The notes below the pieces were generated by a model, which ran no database searches, was not told the DNA's origin, and was given only the letters and a program-made list of their open reading frames with translations. Below, piece after piece: positions 16,205 through 24,814 of a stretch of 64,000 bases of DNA. The translations under genes and the position numbers were made by a program. The first letter of the stretch is position 1. Each line of letters opens with the position of its first letter. Source of the DNA: Chitinasiproducens palmae (GTDB taxonomy: Bacteria > Pseudomonadota > Gammaproteobacteria > Burkholderiales > Burkholderiaceae); the NCBI RefSeq assembly GCF_900095735.1, contig NZ_FNLO01000001.1:194837-258836 (forward strand). Reading direction: 5' to 3'.

Positions 16205-17197
16205 ATGCTCGCCGCGCTGTCATGGCTGGCAGCGTCGCCAGCGGTAGCGGCCGCGGCGCCGCTGAGCTATGTCGTCGACGCAGCCGGGCCGGCGGCTCGG
16301 CCGGCACTGTGGCTGGTCTGGGGCGTTGGCGCCGTGTGCGTGTTGGTGTGCCTGATCGTGGCGCTGCTGCTGGTCGGCGCGCTCGCCCGGCGGCGACCAG
16401 CTCGCGAGTTCGGTCAACTCGAACGCAGCGGCCGCGGCGTGAAGTGGATCTATTTCGGCACCGCACTGTCAGTGATCGCCCTGCTCGGCATCGTGGTGGC
16501 GATGCTCGTGGCACTGCGCGCCGTGTCGCGGCCTGCCGTCCCAACGGAGCTGGCGGTGCGCGTGACCGCGTACGACTGGTGGTGGCGAATCGACTATCCG
16601 GCGTCGCCGGACGCACCGGCGTTCGTCACGGCTAACGAATTGCACATTCCGGTCGGTGTGCCAGTGCGCATCGACCTCGACAGTGCCGACGTGATCCATG
16701 CGTTCTGGGTGCCGGCGCTGGCCGGCAAGACGCAAGCCATTCCCGGACAAACGAATCGCCAGTGGTTGCAGGCTGATCGACCGGGCGTCTTCAGAGGCCA
16801 GTGCACGCAGTTCTGCGGTGCGCAGCACGCGCACATGGCGTTCGAAGTGATCGCGGAGTCTCCGGCGGCGTTCCAGCGATGGCGTGCGGCCCAGGCGTCC
16901 ACCGCCGCACCGGTTCGCGATCGGCTGGCGCTGCGTGGACAGGCGCTGTTCGGGCAACTATGCGCGGGTTGTCACGCGGTGCGCGGGAGCGGCACGACCG
17001 GCCAACATGCGCCGGACCTGACGCACCTCGGCAGCCGCCGCATGTTGGCCGCGGCCACGCTGCCCAACGACGCGGCGCATCTTCGCGACTGGCTGCGGCA
17101 CACGCAGTCCATCAAACCCGGCGCGCGCATGCCGGACTTCGATTTGCCGGAGCCCGAGCTCTCGGCACTGATGTCTTATCTCGCAACGCTGAAATAG
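16205..17197 (+). CDS. Cytochrome c oxidase subunit II with fused cytochrome c domain (caa3-type, CoxM-like)
   Basis: About 330 residues from ATG 16205. A signal-like segment and two membrane helices (about 30-55 and 80-105) precede the cupredoxin domain. CuA ligands are visible: His in VIHAFWVP, and Cys, Cys, His and Met in QCTQFCGAQHAHM (about 199-211). A C-terminal c-type haem domain has CAGCH (about 253-257) and a distal Met in ARMPDF. It takes electrons from soluble or membrane cytochrome c and passes them to subunit I. The start is uncertain: in-frame GTG codons at 16052 and 16139 would lengthen the N-terminus, and none has a strong ribosome site. It is the first gene of the five-gene oxidase operon. 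Confidence 0.88.
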   Translation: MLAALSWLAASPAVAAAAPLSYVVDAAGPAARPALWLVWGVGAVCVLVCLIVALLLVGALARRRPAREFGQLERSGRGVKWIYFGTALSVIALLGIVVAMLVALRAVSRPAVPTELAVRVTAYDWWWRIDYPASPDAPAFVTANELHIPVGVPVRIDLDSADVIHAFWVPALAGKTQAIPGQTNRQWLQADRPGVFRGQCTQFCGAQHAHMAFEVIAESPAAFQRWRAAQASTAAPVRDRLALRGQALFGQLCAGCHAVRGSGTTGQHAPDLTHLGSRRMLAAATLPNDAAHLRDWLRHTQSIKPGARMPDFDLPEPELSALMSYLATLK

Positions 17198-17205
17198 GAA
17201 TTCAG

Positions 17206-19485
17206 ATGGCTTCTCCAGAGTCCGGCAGCCACTCGCAGGGCGCGGTGCCCGATGCGCAGGGTGACACGCCGCATCGTCGGGTGCCGCGGTTGGGCGTCGT
17301 CGCGCGGGGCTCAGCCGCCGAGCAGCGCTTGCGCGACACCTGGGAGACGGCGCCGGGCTGGCGTGGCTGGCTGTCGACCGTCGATCACAAGACCATCGGC
17401 CTGCGCTACCTCGTCACCGCGTTCCTGTTTCTGATGGTTGGCGGGATCGAGGCGCTGATCATGCGCGTGCAACTGGCGCGGCCGGACCAGACGCTGCTGA
17501 CGCCGGAACAGTACAACCAGCTGTTCACGATGCACGGCGTGACGATGATCTTCCTCTATGCACTGCCGATCCTGTCCGGCTTCTCGAATTACCTGTGGCC
17601 GCTGGTGCTCGGCTCGCGCGACATGGCGTTCCCGCGCCTGAACGCGCTGTCGTACTGGACCTTCCTGTTCGCCGGCTTGTTGATGTATGCGAGTTTCCCG
17701 TTGGGCGAGGCGGCCAATGCCGGCTGGTTCAATTATGTGCCGCTTGCGAACCGCGCCTTCAACCCCGGGCCGAACATCGACGTCTACGCGCTCGGCATGG
17801 TGTTCCTCGGCGCCTCGACCACGATCGGGGCCGCGAACTTCGTCGTTACGCTGTTCCGCATGCGCGCGCCAGGTATGTCAGTGAACCGGCTGCCGGTGCT
17901 GGTCTGGGGCACGCTGGCCACCTCGCTCGCGAACCTGGTCGCCGTACCGGCGGTCAGCCTCGCGTTTTTCATGCTGTGGCTGGACCGCCAGTTCGGCACG
18001 CACTTCTTCGACGCGGTGAACGGCGGCCGCCCGTTGCTGTGGCAGCACTTGTTCTGGATGTTCGGTCATCCGTGGGTGTACGCGATCGTGTTGCCAGCGA
18101 TGGGCATCGTCTCCGACGCGCTGCCCACCTTCTGCCGGCGTCCGCTGGTCGGCTATGCGCCGGTCGCGATCTCGACGATGGCAACCATGCTGATGGGTTT
18201 CGAGGTGTGGATCCATCACATGTTCGCAACCGGCATCGCAACACTGGCCTTGTCGTTCTTCGGCGCCGCGAGCGTCGTGATCACCGTACCGAGCGCCGTT
18301 GCGGTGTTTGCATGGCTAGCCACCATCTGGACCGGGCGGCCGGTATTTCGCACGCCGTTCCTCTACTTTGCCGCGTTCATCTTCCTGTTCGTGGTCGGCG
18401 GCGTGTCGGGCGTGATGACCGCCGTGGTGCCGCTCGACTGGCAGCTCAACGAAACGTATTTCGTCGTTGCTCACCTGCACTACGTGCTGCTGGGCATCAA
18501 CGTGTTCCCCGTGTTCGGCGGCCTTATCTACTGGTTCCCGAAATTCACCGGGCGCATGATGAGCGAGCGCCTCGGGCGATGGACGTTCTGGATCGTGTTC
18601 GTGGGCTTCAATCTGGGCTTCTTCCCTATGCATGTGTCCGGACTGCTCGGCATGCCGCGTCGCATCTACACGTACAGTGACGGGATGGGTTGGAACACCG
18701 CCAACCTGCTCACCTCGATCGGCTCGTTCGTCTTCGCGATTGGCGTGCTGCTGTTTGTCGTGAATGTGCTGTGGAGCCGTCGGCACGGCGCCGTTGCCGG
18801 CGACAATCCGTGGGATGCGCCCACCCTCGAATGGTCGACGCCGTCGCCGCCGCCGCCCTACAACTTCGCGGTGGTGCCGATCGTCGCCAGCATGTACCCG
18901 TTGTGGGAGGACCGTCTCGAAGACGCGAAGCGGCGCGGGCTGGACGAAGAGGCGCCGACTTCCGCCCGCGTGCCGGCGGCGGATCGCGTCGCCCAGCTGC
19001 GAACGGCATCGCAGGCCGATGCCAGCCCGGACGGCAGTGCTGACGCGCGTGAAGCGGCCGCCGCCGATGCCACCCTCACACGCGACGCGCCAGTCGGCGA
19101 ACACGATGCGCGACGTGCCGACAATGCCGCTCCCAACGAAGAAGGGCGCGAACGCGGCGCCGCCAAGGAAGCGCATGAGCGATCGTCGCTGCAGCGCGGG
19201 TTCGTGCTCGACCAAGGGCGCGAGGCCTTCGCCACCACGCTGCTGTATGCCCGGCCCGAAGCGATCCTCAAGATGCCGGGCGACTCCTATGCACCGCTCT
19301 TCCTCGCACTGGCGGGCCTGCTGCTCGGCATCGGCCTTTTGCTGCACGCATGGTGGATGGCGGCGCTGGCCGGGCTTGGCGGTGCGATCGCGCTGATCGC
19401 GTGGCTGTGGCCGGAGCGCGCGCTGGGTCAGACCTGCGCGGCGCCCGATGCGGTCCGCCCTGCGCCGGAGGTGCCGCATGGCTGA
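17206..19485 (+). CDS. Haem-copper oxidase subunit I (CoxN-like) with unusual proton-channel residues
   Basis: 759 residues. Twelve core helices carry the haem ligand in TMHGVTMIF (about 110), the CuB set His288 with cross-linking Tyr292 in GHPWVY, His337-His338 in WIHHMF, and the two haem His in VVAHLHYV. The D-channel entrance (DMAFPRLN) is kept. The conserved inner Glu of GHPEVY is Trp290, and the K-channel Lys of VPTGIKVF is Ala366 (VPSAVAVF). A charged hydrophilic insert (about 565-660) precedes two extra C-terminal helices. The ATG at 17206 lies 8 bp after subunit II with an AGGA site. Neither classical proton-uptake route is complete as judged from these motifs. Confidence 0.9.
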   Translation: MASPESGSHSQGAVPDAQGDTPHRRVPRLGVVARGSAAEQRLRDTWETAPGWRGWLSTVDHKTIGLRYLVTAFLFLMVGGIEALIMRVQLARPDQTLLTPEQYNQLFTMHGVTMIFLYALPILSGFSNYLWPLVLGSRDMAFPRLNALSYWTFLFAGLLMYASFPLGEAANAGWFNYVPLANRAFNPGPNIDVYALGMVFLGASTTIGAANFVVTLFRMRAPGMSVNRLPVLVWGTLATSLANLVAVPAVSLAFFMLWLDRQFGTHFFDAVNGGRPLLWQHLFWMFGHPWVYAIVLPAMGIVSDALPTFCRRPLVGYAPVAISTMATMLMGFEVWIHHMFATGIATLALSFFGAASVVITVPSAVAVFAWLATIWTGRPVFRTPFLYFAAFIFLFVVGGVSGVMTAVVPLDWQLNETYFVVAHLHYVLLGINVFPVFGGLIYWFPKFTGRMMSERLGRWTFWIVFVGFNLGFFPMHVSGLLGMPRRIYTYSDGMGWNTANLLTSIGSFVFAIGVLLFVVNVLWSRRHGAVAGDNPWDAPTLEWSTPSPPPPYNFAVVPIVASMYPLWEDRLEDAKRRGLDEEAPTSARVPAADRVAQLRTASQADASPDGSADAREAAAADATLTRDAPVGEHDARRADNAAPNEEGRERGAAKEAHERSSLQRGFVLDQGREAFATTLLYARPEAILKMPGDSYAPLFLALAGLLLGIGLLLHAWWMAALAGLGGAIALIAWLWPERALGQTCAAPDAVRPAPEVPHG

Positions 19486-20083
19486 CTTCGATCCCAGCGA
19501 TGTCGGCGCGTTGCCGGTCGGCAGCGCCGGACAGCGCGCCGGCGGCTGGTGGGGCGTCTGGACATTGATCGCGACCGAGGCAGCGCTGTTCGGTTATCTG
19601 ATTTTCTCTTATCTCTATCTGGCCCTCGACAACGCCGCGCAATGGCCACCGGACGGACTGCCGAAGCTGGCGCCGGGGCTGCTCGGCACCGGCTTGCTGC
19701 TGGGCAGCAGCGTGGTGGTATGGGCGGCCGAAAAGCTGGCCGCGCGTCGTCACAGGATCGCGAGCGCTGCGGCCCTGGCGGTCGCGATCGCGATGGGTGG
19801 GGTGTTCATCGCGATCCAGTTGCACGAATGGCACGACCATCCCTATGGTCCCGCGACGCATCTGTACGGCTCGCTGTATTTCACCATCACGGGTTTCCAT
19901 CTGGCCCACGTTGCGGTCGGCCTGCTGGCGCTGGCCGTGATGCTGGTCTGGGTCCTGCTCGGTTATTTCGACGAGCGCCGCCATGCGGCGTTGACCATCG
20001 GTGGTGCGTACTGGCACTTCGTTGACGTCGTGTGGCTGTTGATCTTCGCGACCCTTTATCTCAGCCCCTATCTGATCCGATGA
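19478..20083 (+). CDS. Cytochrome c oxidase subunit III (CoxO-like)
   Basis: 201 residues with five predicted helices, matching short bacterial subunit III. Visible signatures are WWGVWTLIATEAALFGYLI near the N-terminus, then IQLHEWHDH, GFHLAHVAVGL and AYWHFVDVVWLLIF at the C-terminus. The start overlaps the end of subunit I by 8 bp and the stop overlaps the next gene by ATGA. Subunit III stabilises the oxidase complex and contains no metal centre. Confidence 0.92.
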   Translation: MADFDPSDVGALPVGSAGQRAGGWWGVWTLIATEAALFGYLIFSYLYLALDNAAQWPPDGLPKLAPGLLGTGLLLGSSVVVWAAEKLAARRHRIASAAALAVAIAMGGVFIAIQLHEWHDHPYGPATHLYGSLYFTITGFHLAHVAVGLLALAVMLVWVLLGYFDERRHAALTIGGAYWHFVDVVWLLIFATLYLSPYLIR

Positions 20084-20514
20084 ACACGCCGCACGAATCC
20101 GAAAACACCACGCCCGGGCCGGAGAAACGCGGCAACGCACTGCCGACCGCGCTGCACGTTGGCACGGGTCTGTTCGGCGTGCCAGCCGTTTGGGTCTTGC
20201 AAGTGCTGTCGAGCCAGACCCTCGCAGCGTACGCGTGTTATCCGCACCGCACGCCACTCGTCGATCCGAAATGGTCGGGGCTGACCGCTCAGCTGTTGCT
20301 GTTGAACGTGTTCTGCGTCGTGCTCGGCGGCGCCGGTGCATGGTATGCGTGGCGTGCATGGGGCAAGATGCGTCGCGAGGCGGCCGAGGACGAACCGGGC
20401 CCGATCCGCTTTCTGATGCATGTTGGTTTCCTGATGGGCGTCGTCTTCGGCATCGCGATCGTGTTCACCGCCGCGGTGATGATGGTCATGAACGAATGTG
20501 GAACCACCCAATGA
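20080..20514 (+). CDS. Small oxidase-operon membrane protein (CoxP-like position)
   Basis: 144 residues: a hydrophilic N-terminus, then three hydrophobic segments (about 26-50, 68-90 and 113-138). The C-terminus is MNECGTTQ. Overlaps with both neighbours (ATGA at each end) show it is part of the oxidase operon. Its place after subunit III matches the small fourth gene of coxMNOP-type operons. No haem or copper motif is visible. Its function is likely structural or in assembly, which is inference from position. Confidence 0.75.
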   Translation: MNTPHESENTTPGPEKRGNALPTALHVGTGLFGVPAVWVLQVLSSQTLAAYACYPHRTPLVDPKWSGLTAQLLLLNVFCVVLGGAGAWYAWRAWGKMRREAAEDEPGPIRFLMHVGFLMGVVFGIAIVFTAAVMMVMNECGTTQ

Positions 20515-21995
20515 TGCCGGCGCGCATGCGAGGCGTCGCCGCGGCGCGCAGGATATTGGCGAGTGCGCTGCTCGGCATCGGCGCGCTGAGCGGCAGCGGG
20601 CTCGCTACGGGGTCGCAGGCCGCGCCTGACGCGGCACCGGCCGCGACGCCCGTGCGACGGCCGACCACGCCGCCCGTGGCAGGCGCGGCGGCCAGTGCCG
20701 TCACCTCGGCGAGCGCCGCCCCCGCAGTCGTGCAGGCCGCAGCGCAGCCAGCGCGGGTGCCCGCGTCGGCGGCACTTGAAACGCTGGCCGTCCAGCGTGA
20801 CGCGCAGGTCGCGCGCGGTCGCTATCTCGCGTTGGCCGCCGACTGCGCCGCATGCCACAAATCCGACGCGAACGTACCGTTCGTAGGTGGCGCGCCGCTC
20901 AATTCGCCGTTCGGGAAGATCTATGCGAGCAATATCACGCCCGACGCCGAGACGGGCATCGGCCGCTACACGCGCGACGACTTCGAGGCCGCTTTGCGTC
21001 GCGGCATCGCGCGGGGCGGCAAGCGCCTCTACCCGGCGATGCCCTATGCGTCCTTCGCACGCATGAGCGATGGCGATATCGATGCGCTCTACGCGTACTT
21101 CATGAAAGGCGTCGTGCCTGTGCAGCACGTCGTTCCGGCGACCCGCCTGCCGTTCCCGTTCAATCAGCGTTGGGCGCTTGCGCTATGGGACGGCATTTTC
21201 GTCGAGCACCAGCGCTTCGTCCCCGACCGGTCGCGAGATGCATTGTGGAATCGTGGCGCCTATCTGGTTCAAGGCGCCGGTCACTGCGGGGCATGTCACA
21301 CGCCACGCGGGCCCGCTTACGAAGAGCGGGGCTATGACGAGTCGTCGCGTCGCTACCTCACGGGCGCGGTGAACGACCACTGGTTCGCGCCGAACCTGAC
21401 CGGCCGTGCGGCGGACGGTCTGGGGCGCTGGAGCGAGACTGAGTTGACCCGCTTCCTGGCGACGGGTCACGGCAACGGTGCGATCGCCTTCGGCGCCATG
21501 GGCCCGGTCGTCACCGAGAGCCTGCAATATCTGGAACAACGCGACGTCCAGGCGATCGCGCATTACCTCAAGTCGCTGGCGCCGCGTGGCGGGTCCACCG
21601 CGCGCTACGCGTCGGCTTCGTCCGAGGCACAGCGCAGCGCCGCCTGGCTGCAGAGCGGCTCGGTCGAACTGCCGGGCGCAGGCCTTTACGCGAATTTCTG
21701 TGCGCGGTGCCATCGGATCGATGGACGCGGACAAGACGGTTACCCGGCGCTGGCGGGCAGTTCTCTTGTCTTGGCCGACGATGCCACTTCGCTCGTGCGC
21801 CTGGTGCTCGAAGGCGGACACAGCCCCGAGGTGAATGGCATGCCGCGCGTCGCGATGCCGGCTTTCGGCCAACACTTGAACGACGAGCAGATCGCCCAGG
21901 TGGTTGGCTTTGTCCGGAACAGTTGGGGCAATCGTGCAGTGCCGCCGACGACCCGCGCAGTGACGCGGCTGCGGGCAACGCTGCGCAAACAGTAA
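20511..21995 (+). CDS. Tri-haem membrane-associated cytochrome c (alcohol/gluconate dehydrogenase cytochrome subunit type)
   Basis: 494 residues. A signal region (about 10-40) and an Ala/Pro/Thr-rich spacer precede three c-haem sites: CAACH, CGACH and CARCH. Distal ligand candidates are in YPAMPYASF, GAMGPVV and VAMPAFGQ. The architecture is that of the cytochrome subunit of membrane alcohol, gluconate or sorbitol dehydrogenases. Here it is the fifth gene of an oxidase operon, joined by ATGA overlap to the small membrane protein, so it may feed electrons to the haem c of subunit II. It could also serve the GMC dehydrogenase at 12003-13661, which lacks an adjacent cytochrome. Confidence 0.88.
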   Translation: MMPARMRGVAAARRILASALLGIGALSGSGLATGSQAAPDAAPAATPVRRPTTPPVAGAAASAVTSASAAPAVVQAAAQPARVPASAALETLAVQRDAQVARGRYLALAADCAACHKSDANVPFVGGAPLNSPFGKIYASNITPDAETGIGRYTRDDFEAALRRGIARGGKRLYPAMPYASFARMSDGDIDALYAYFMKGVVPVQHVVPATRLPFPFNQRWALALWDGIFVEHQRFVPDRSRDALWNRGAYLVQGAGHCGACHTPRGPAYEERGYDESSRRYLTGAVNDHWFAPNLTGRAADGLGRWSETELTRFLATGHGNGAIAFGAMGPVVTESLQYLEQRDVQAIAHYLKSLAPRGGSTARYASASSEAQRSAAWLQSGSVELPGAGLYANFCARCHRIDGRGQDGYPALAGSSLVLADDATSLVRLVLEGGHSPEVNGMPRVAMPAFGQHLNDEQIAQVVGFVRNSWGNRAVPPTTRAVTRLRATLRKQ

Positions 21996-22132
21996 GCATC
22001 CCGAAAGCTGTTTCTCGAATCAGCGCACGCGGCGTGAGCGAACCCACGGTCCGCGCCCGCTTTTTGCTTGCTTCCCTCCATCGGATTGCCCTGTCTGAAC
22101 AGGCTCGGCCGCGCCGCATATCGGGAGGGGAC

Positions 22133-24427
22133 ATGCAGAAAGATTCAGTGGAAGACGCCAAATTCGAGGAATACACACAGCCCGCCGGTGGCTGGGGTTC
22201 CGCGGCAGCGGTAGCGTCCATCCTGGCGAAGGAACACGTGCTGATCGACGGCGCTCGCATTCTCCGCAAGCAGAACAAGCCGGACGGTTTCGCATGCGTC
22301 AGTTGTTCGTGGGCCAAACCGGCCGATCCGCACCTGTTCGAGTTCTGTGAAAACGGCGCAAAGGCAACGGCATGGGAGATCACCAGCCGTCGCGTCGAGC
22401 CCGGCTTCTTCGACAAGCACACGGTCACCGACCTCGAAAGCTGGACCGATCACGAACTGGAATCGATCGGGCGGCTGACCGCGCCGATGCGTTACGACGC
22501 GGCCACTGACAAGTACGTACCGGTGGAATGGCAACAGGCGTTCGACGATATCGGCGCGGAACTGCGCAGCCTGGACCCCAAGTCCGCAGTGTTCTATGCG
22601 TCGGGCCGCGCGTCGCTCGAAACTTCCTATATGTACCAGTTGATGGCGCGGATGTATGGCAACAACAACCTGCCGGACAGCTCGAACATGTGCCACGAGT
22701 CGACTTCGGTGGCGTTGCCGAAGACCATCGGCGTCGGCGTCGGCACGGTCAGGCTCGACGATTTCGAGAAGAGCGACTGCATGCTCTTCTTCGGCCACAA
22801 TACCGGCACCAACGCGCCGCGCATGCTCCATCCGTTGCAGGAAGCCCGCAAGCGTGGGGTGCCGATCATTACGTTCAATCCGCTGCGGGAACGCGGCCTT
22901 GAACGTTTCGCCAATCCGCAGTCGCCGCTGGAAATGCTCACCCCAAAGCAGACGCAGATCAGCACTCAGTACGTGCAGCTGAGGCTGGGTGGCGACACGG
23001 CAGCCGTGATGGGGATGGCCAAGTGGATCATCGAAACCGACGACGGAGCCGCCAGGACTGGCGGGCGTCGGCTCGTCGATACCGCTTTCATCGAGCAGCA
23101 CACCAGCGGCTTCCAGGCCTTCGCCGAGGCCGCGCGTGCCAGCAACTGGGACGAGATCGAACGCGAGTCCGGCGTGAGCCGCGGCGAACTGGAGGCCGCG
23201 GCGCGCACGTATGCCAACGCAAAGGCCGCGATGATCCTGTATGGCATGGGACTGACGCAGCATCGCGAAGGCGTGCGCAATGTCCAGATGTTGACCAACC
23301 TGCTGCTGCTGTGCGGCAACATCGGCAAGCCCGGTGCCGGCATCTGTGCGATCCGCGGCCATTCGAACGTGCAAGGGCAGCGGACCGTCGGCATTACCGA
23401 GAAACCGGAACTGGCGCCGCTCGACAAGCTGGAGTCCCAATTCCGCTTCACCGCGCCACGCGACAAAGGCTTGAATACGGTGGAAGCGTGCGAAGGCATC
23501 CTGGATGGCAAGGTGAGGGCGTTCGTGATGTTGGGCGGGAATTTCGTACGCGCGGTGCCCGACCATCACCGGATCGAGCCGGCCTGGAAGAAGATGCGCC
23601 TGACTGTCCAGGTGCTCACGAAGCTGAATCGCAGCGCCATTATCCACGGACGCAAGTCCTATCTGTTGCCGTGTCTCGGCCGCATCGAGATCGACAAGCA
23701 GGCGAGTGGGCCGCAAGCGGTCACGATGGAGGACAGCACCGGCTGCATGCACGGATCGAAGGGAATGGCTGACCCTGCCAGCCGACACCTGTTGTCGGAG
23801 CCTGCGATCGTGGCCGGTATCGCGAAGGCGACGCTGCCGCCCAATCCGTCGGTCGACTGGGATGCGTGGGTCGGCGACTATGCCCTGATACGCGACGCGA
23901 TCGCGGAAACCTTCCCCGATATCTTTCACGACTTCAACGCTCGCATGTGGACACCTGGCGGCTTTGCAAGACCGCTCGGCGCTCGCGAACGTGTCTGGAA
24001 AACCGAAAACAAACGTGCCAACTTCATCACGCCGGATGGCTTCGATGCGGACCCGGACATGAAGTCCAGCGGCCCGGATGTGTTGCGCTTGATGACCACG
24101 CGGGGCGACAGCCAGTTCAACACCACCGTGTATTCGCTCGACGATCGCTTTCGGGGCGTCTTCGGCACGCGCCGCGTGCTGATGATGAATCAGGCCGACA
24201 TCGACCGCCTGGGTCTTGCGGCAGGGCAGATCGTCAGCGCCCGCACCGATGCGCATGACGGTTTCGAGCGCCAGGTGGACAAACTGCGCGTCGAGCCGTT
24301 CGACATCCCTGCCGGTTGTGCGTTCGGCTACTACCCGGAACTCAATCCGTTGATACCGCTCTGGCACCACGCGAAGGAAAGCAAGGTGCCGGCGGCGAAG
24401 TCGGTGCCGATCCGCATCGTGGCCTGA
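22133..24427 (+). CDS. FdhF/YdeP-family molybdopterin oxidoreductase
   Basis: 764 residues with a strong GGGAGGGG ribosome site. The N-terminus has the iron-sulfur-type motif CVSCSWAKP followed by FEFCENGAKAT. The molybdopterin-binding part includes SNMCHESTSVALPKTIGVGVGT, GHNTGTNAPRM, LLLCGNIGKPGAGICAIRGHSNVQGQRT and a C-terminal MopB_CT domain (about 640-764). It matches the YdeP branch of formate-dehydrogenase-like proteins, some of which are linked to acid resistance; the true reaction is not established. There is no FdhD-like or partner subunit nearby. It is 137 bp from the oxidase operon and probably transcribed separately. Confidence 0.88.
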   Translation: MQKDSVEDAKFEEYTQPAGGWGSAAAVASILAKEHVLIDGARILRKQNKPDGFACVSCSWAKPADPHLFEFCENGAKATAWEITSRRVEPGFFDKHTVTDLESWTDHELESIGRLTAPMRYDAATDKYVPVEWQQAFDDIGAELRSLDPKSAVFYASGRASLETSYMYQLMARMYGNNNLPDSSNMCHESTSVALPKTIGVGVGTVRLDDFEKSDCMLFFGHNTGTNAPRMLHPLQEARKRGVPIITFNPLRERGLERFANPQSPLEMLTPKQTQISTQYVQLRLGGDTAAVMGMAKWIIETDDGAARTGGRRLVDTAFIEQHTSGFQAFAEAARASNWDEIERESGVSRGELEAAARTYANAKAAMILYGMGLTQHREGVRNVQMLTNLLLLCGNIGKPGAGICAIRGHSNVQGQRTVGITEKPELAPLDKLESQFRFTAPRDKGLNTVEACEGILDGKVRAFVMLGGNFVRAVPDHHRIEPAWKKMRLTVQVLTKLNRSAIIHGRKSYLLPCLGRIEIDKQASGPQAVTMEDSTGCMHGSKGMADPASRHLLSEPAIVAGIAKATLPPNPSVDWDAWVGDYALIRDAIAETFPDIFHDFNARMWTPGGFARPLGARERVWKTENKRANFITPDGFDADPDMKSSGPDVLRLMTTRGDSQFNTTVYSLDDRFRGVFGTRRVLMMNQADIDRLGLAAGQIVSARTDAHDGFERQVDKLRVEPFDIPAGCAFGYYPELNPLIPLWHHAKESKVPAAKSVPIRIVA

Positions 24428-24498
24428 GCCGATGCGGTAAACGCCACGCGGCCAAATTTTCCCTCATCCCACTTACATCAACGCTAGAGGAATCTGTA

Positions 24499-24744
24499 AT
24501 GAATCGAATCAGCAAGCGAATTTCGGCTTTCACGGCCCTCGCCATCTCGGCCGCTGCGCTGAGTTTGCCGGCGCAGGCAGGGTGTCTGACCGGCGCGGCG
24601 GTTGGCGGTGTGGCCGGGCACGTGGCCGGCAAGCACGGCGTGATCGGTGCGGCCGGCGGCTGCGCGGTTGGTCACCATATGGCGAAGAAGAAGGAAAAAG
24701 AGAAGGCCCAGCAACAGGCGGCCCAGAACGGTCAGCAGAAGTGA
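24499..24744 (+). CDS. Small secreted glycine-zipper protein
   Basis: 81 residues: a signal peptide ending ALSLPAQA, then GAAVGGVAGHVAGKHGVIGAAGG, which is a glycine-zipper-like stretch, then a Lys/Glu/Gln-rich tail. An AGAGGA site precedes the ATG. Proteins of this kind sit in the cell envelope, but no specific function is known. It is 71 bp downstream of the YdeP-like gene. Confidence 0.8.
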   Translation: MNRISKRISAFTALAISAAALSLPAQAGCLTGAAVGGVAGHVAGKHGVIGAAGGCAVGHHMAKKKEKEKAQQQAAQNGQQK

Positions 24745-24814
24745 TTCGTGCCGCATGGCGCGCGGCGTCTCTGCGAGCGGGACGGCGTGCGCCGCGCGGC
24801 GGCACCGGCAACGC

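Noticed and set aside
22145-24370. 741-codon open frame antisense to the YdeP-like gene
   Set aside because: Composition is typical of the complementary frame of a GC-rich gene, with no family motif and no ribosome site; the plus-strand protein is clearly conserved.
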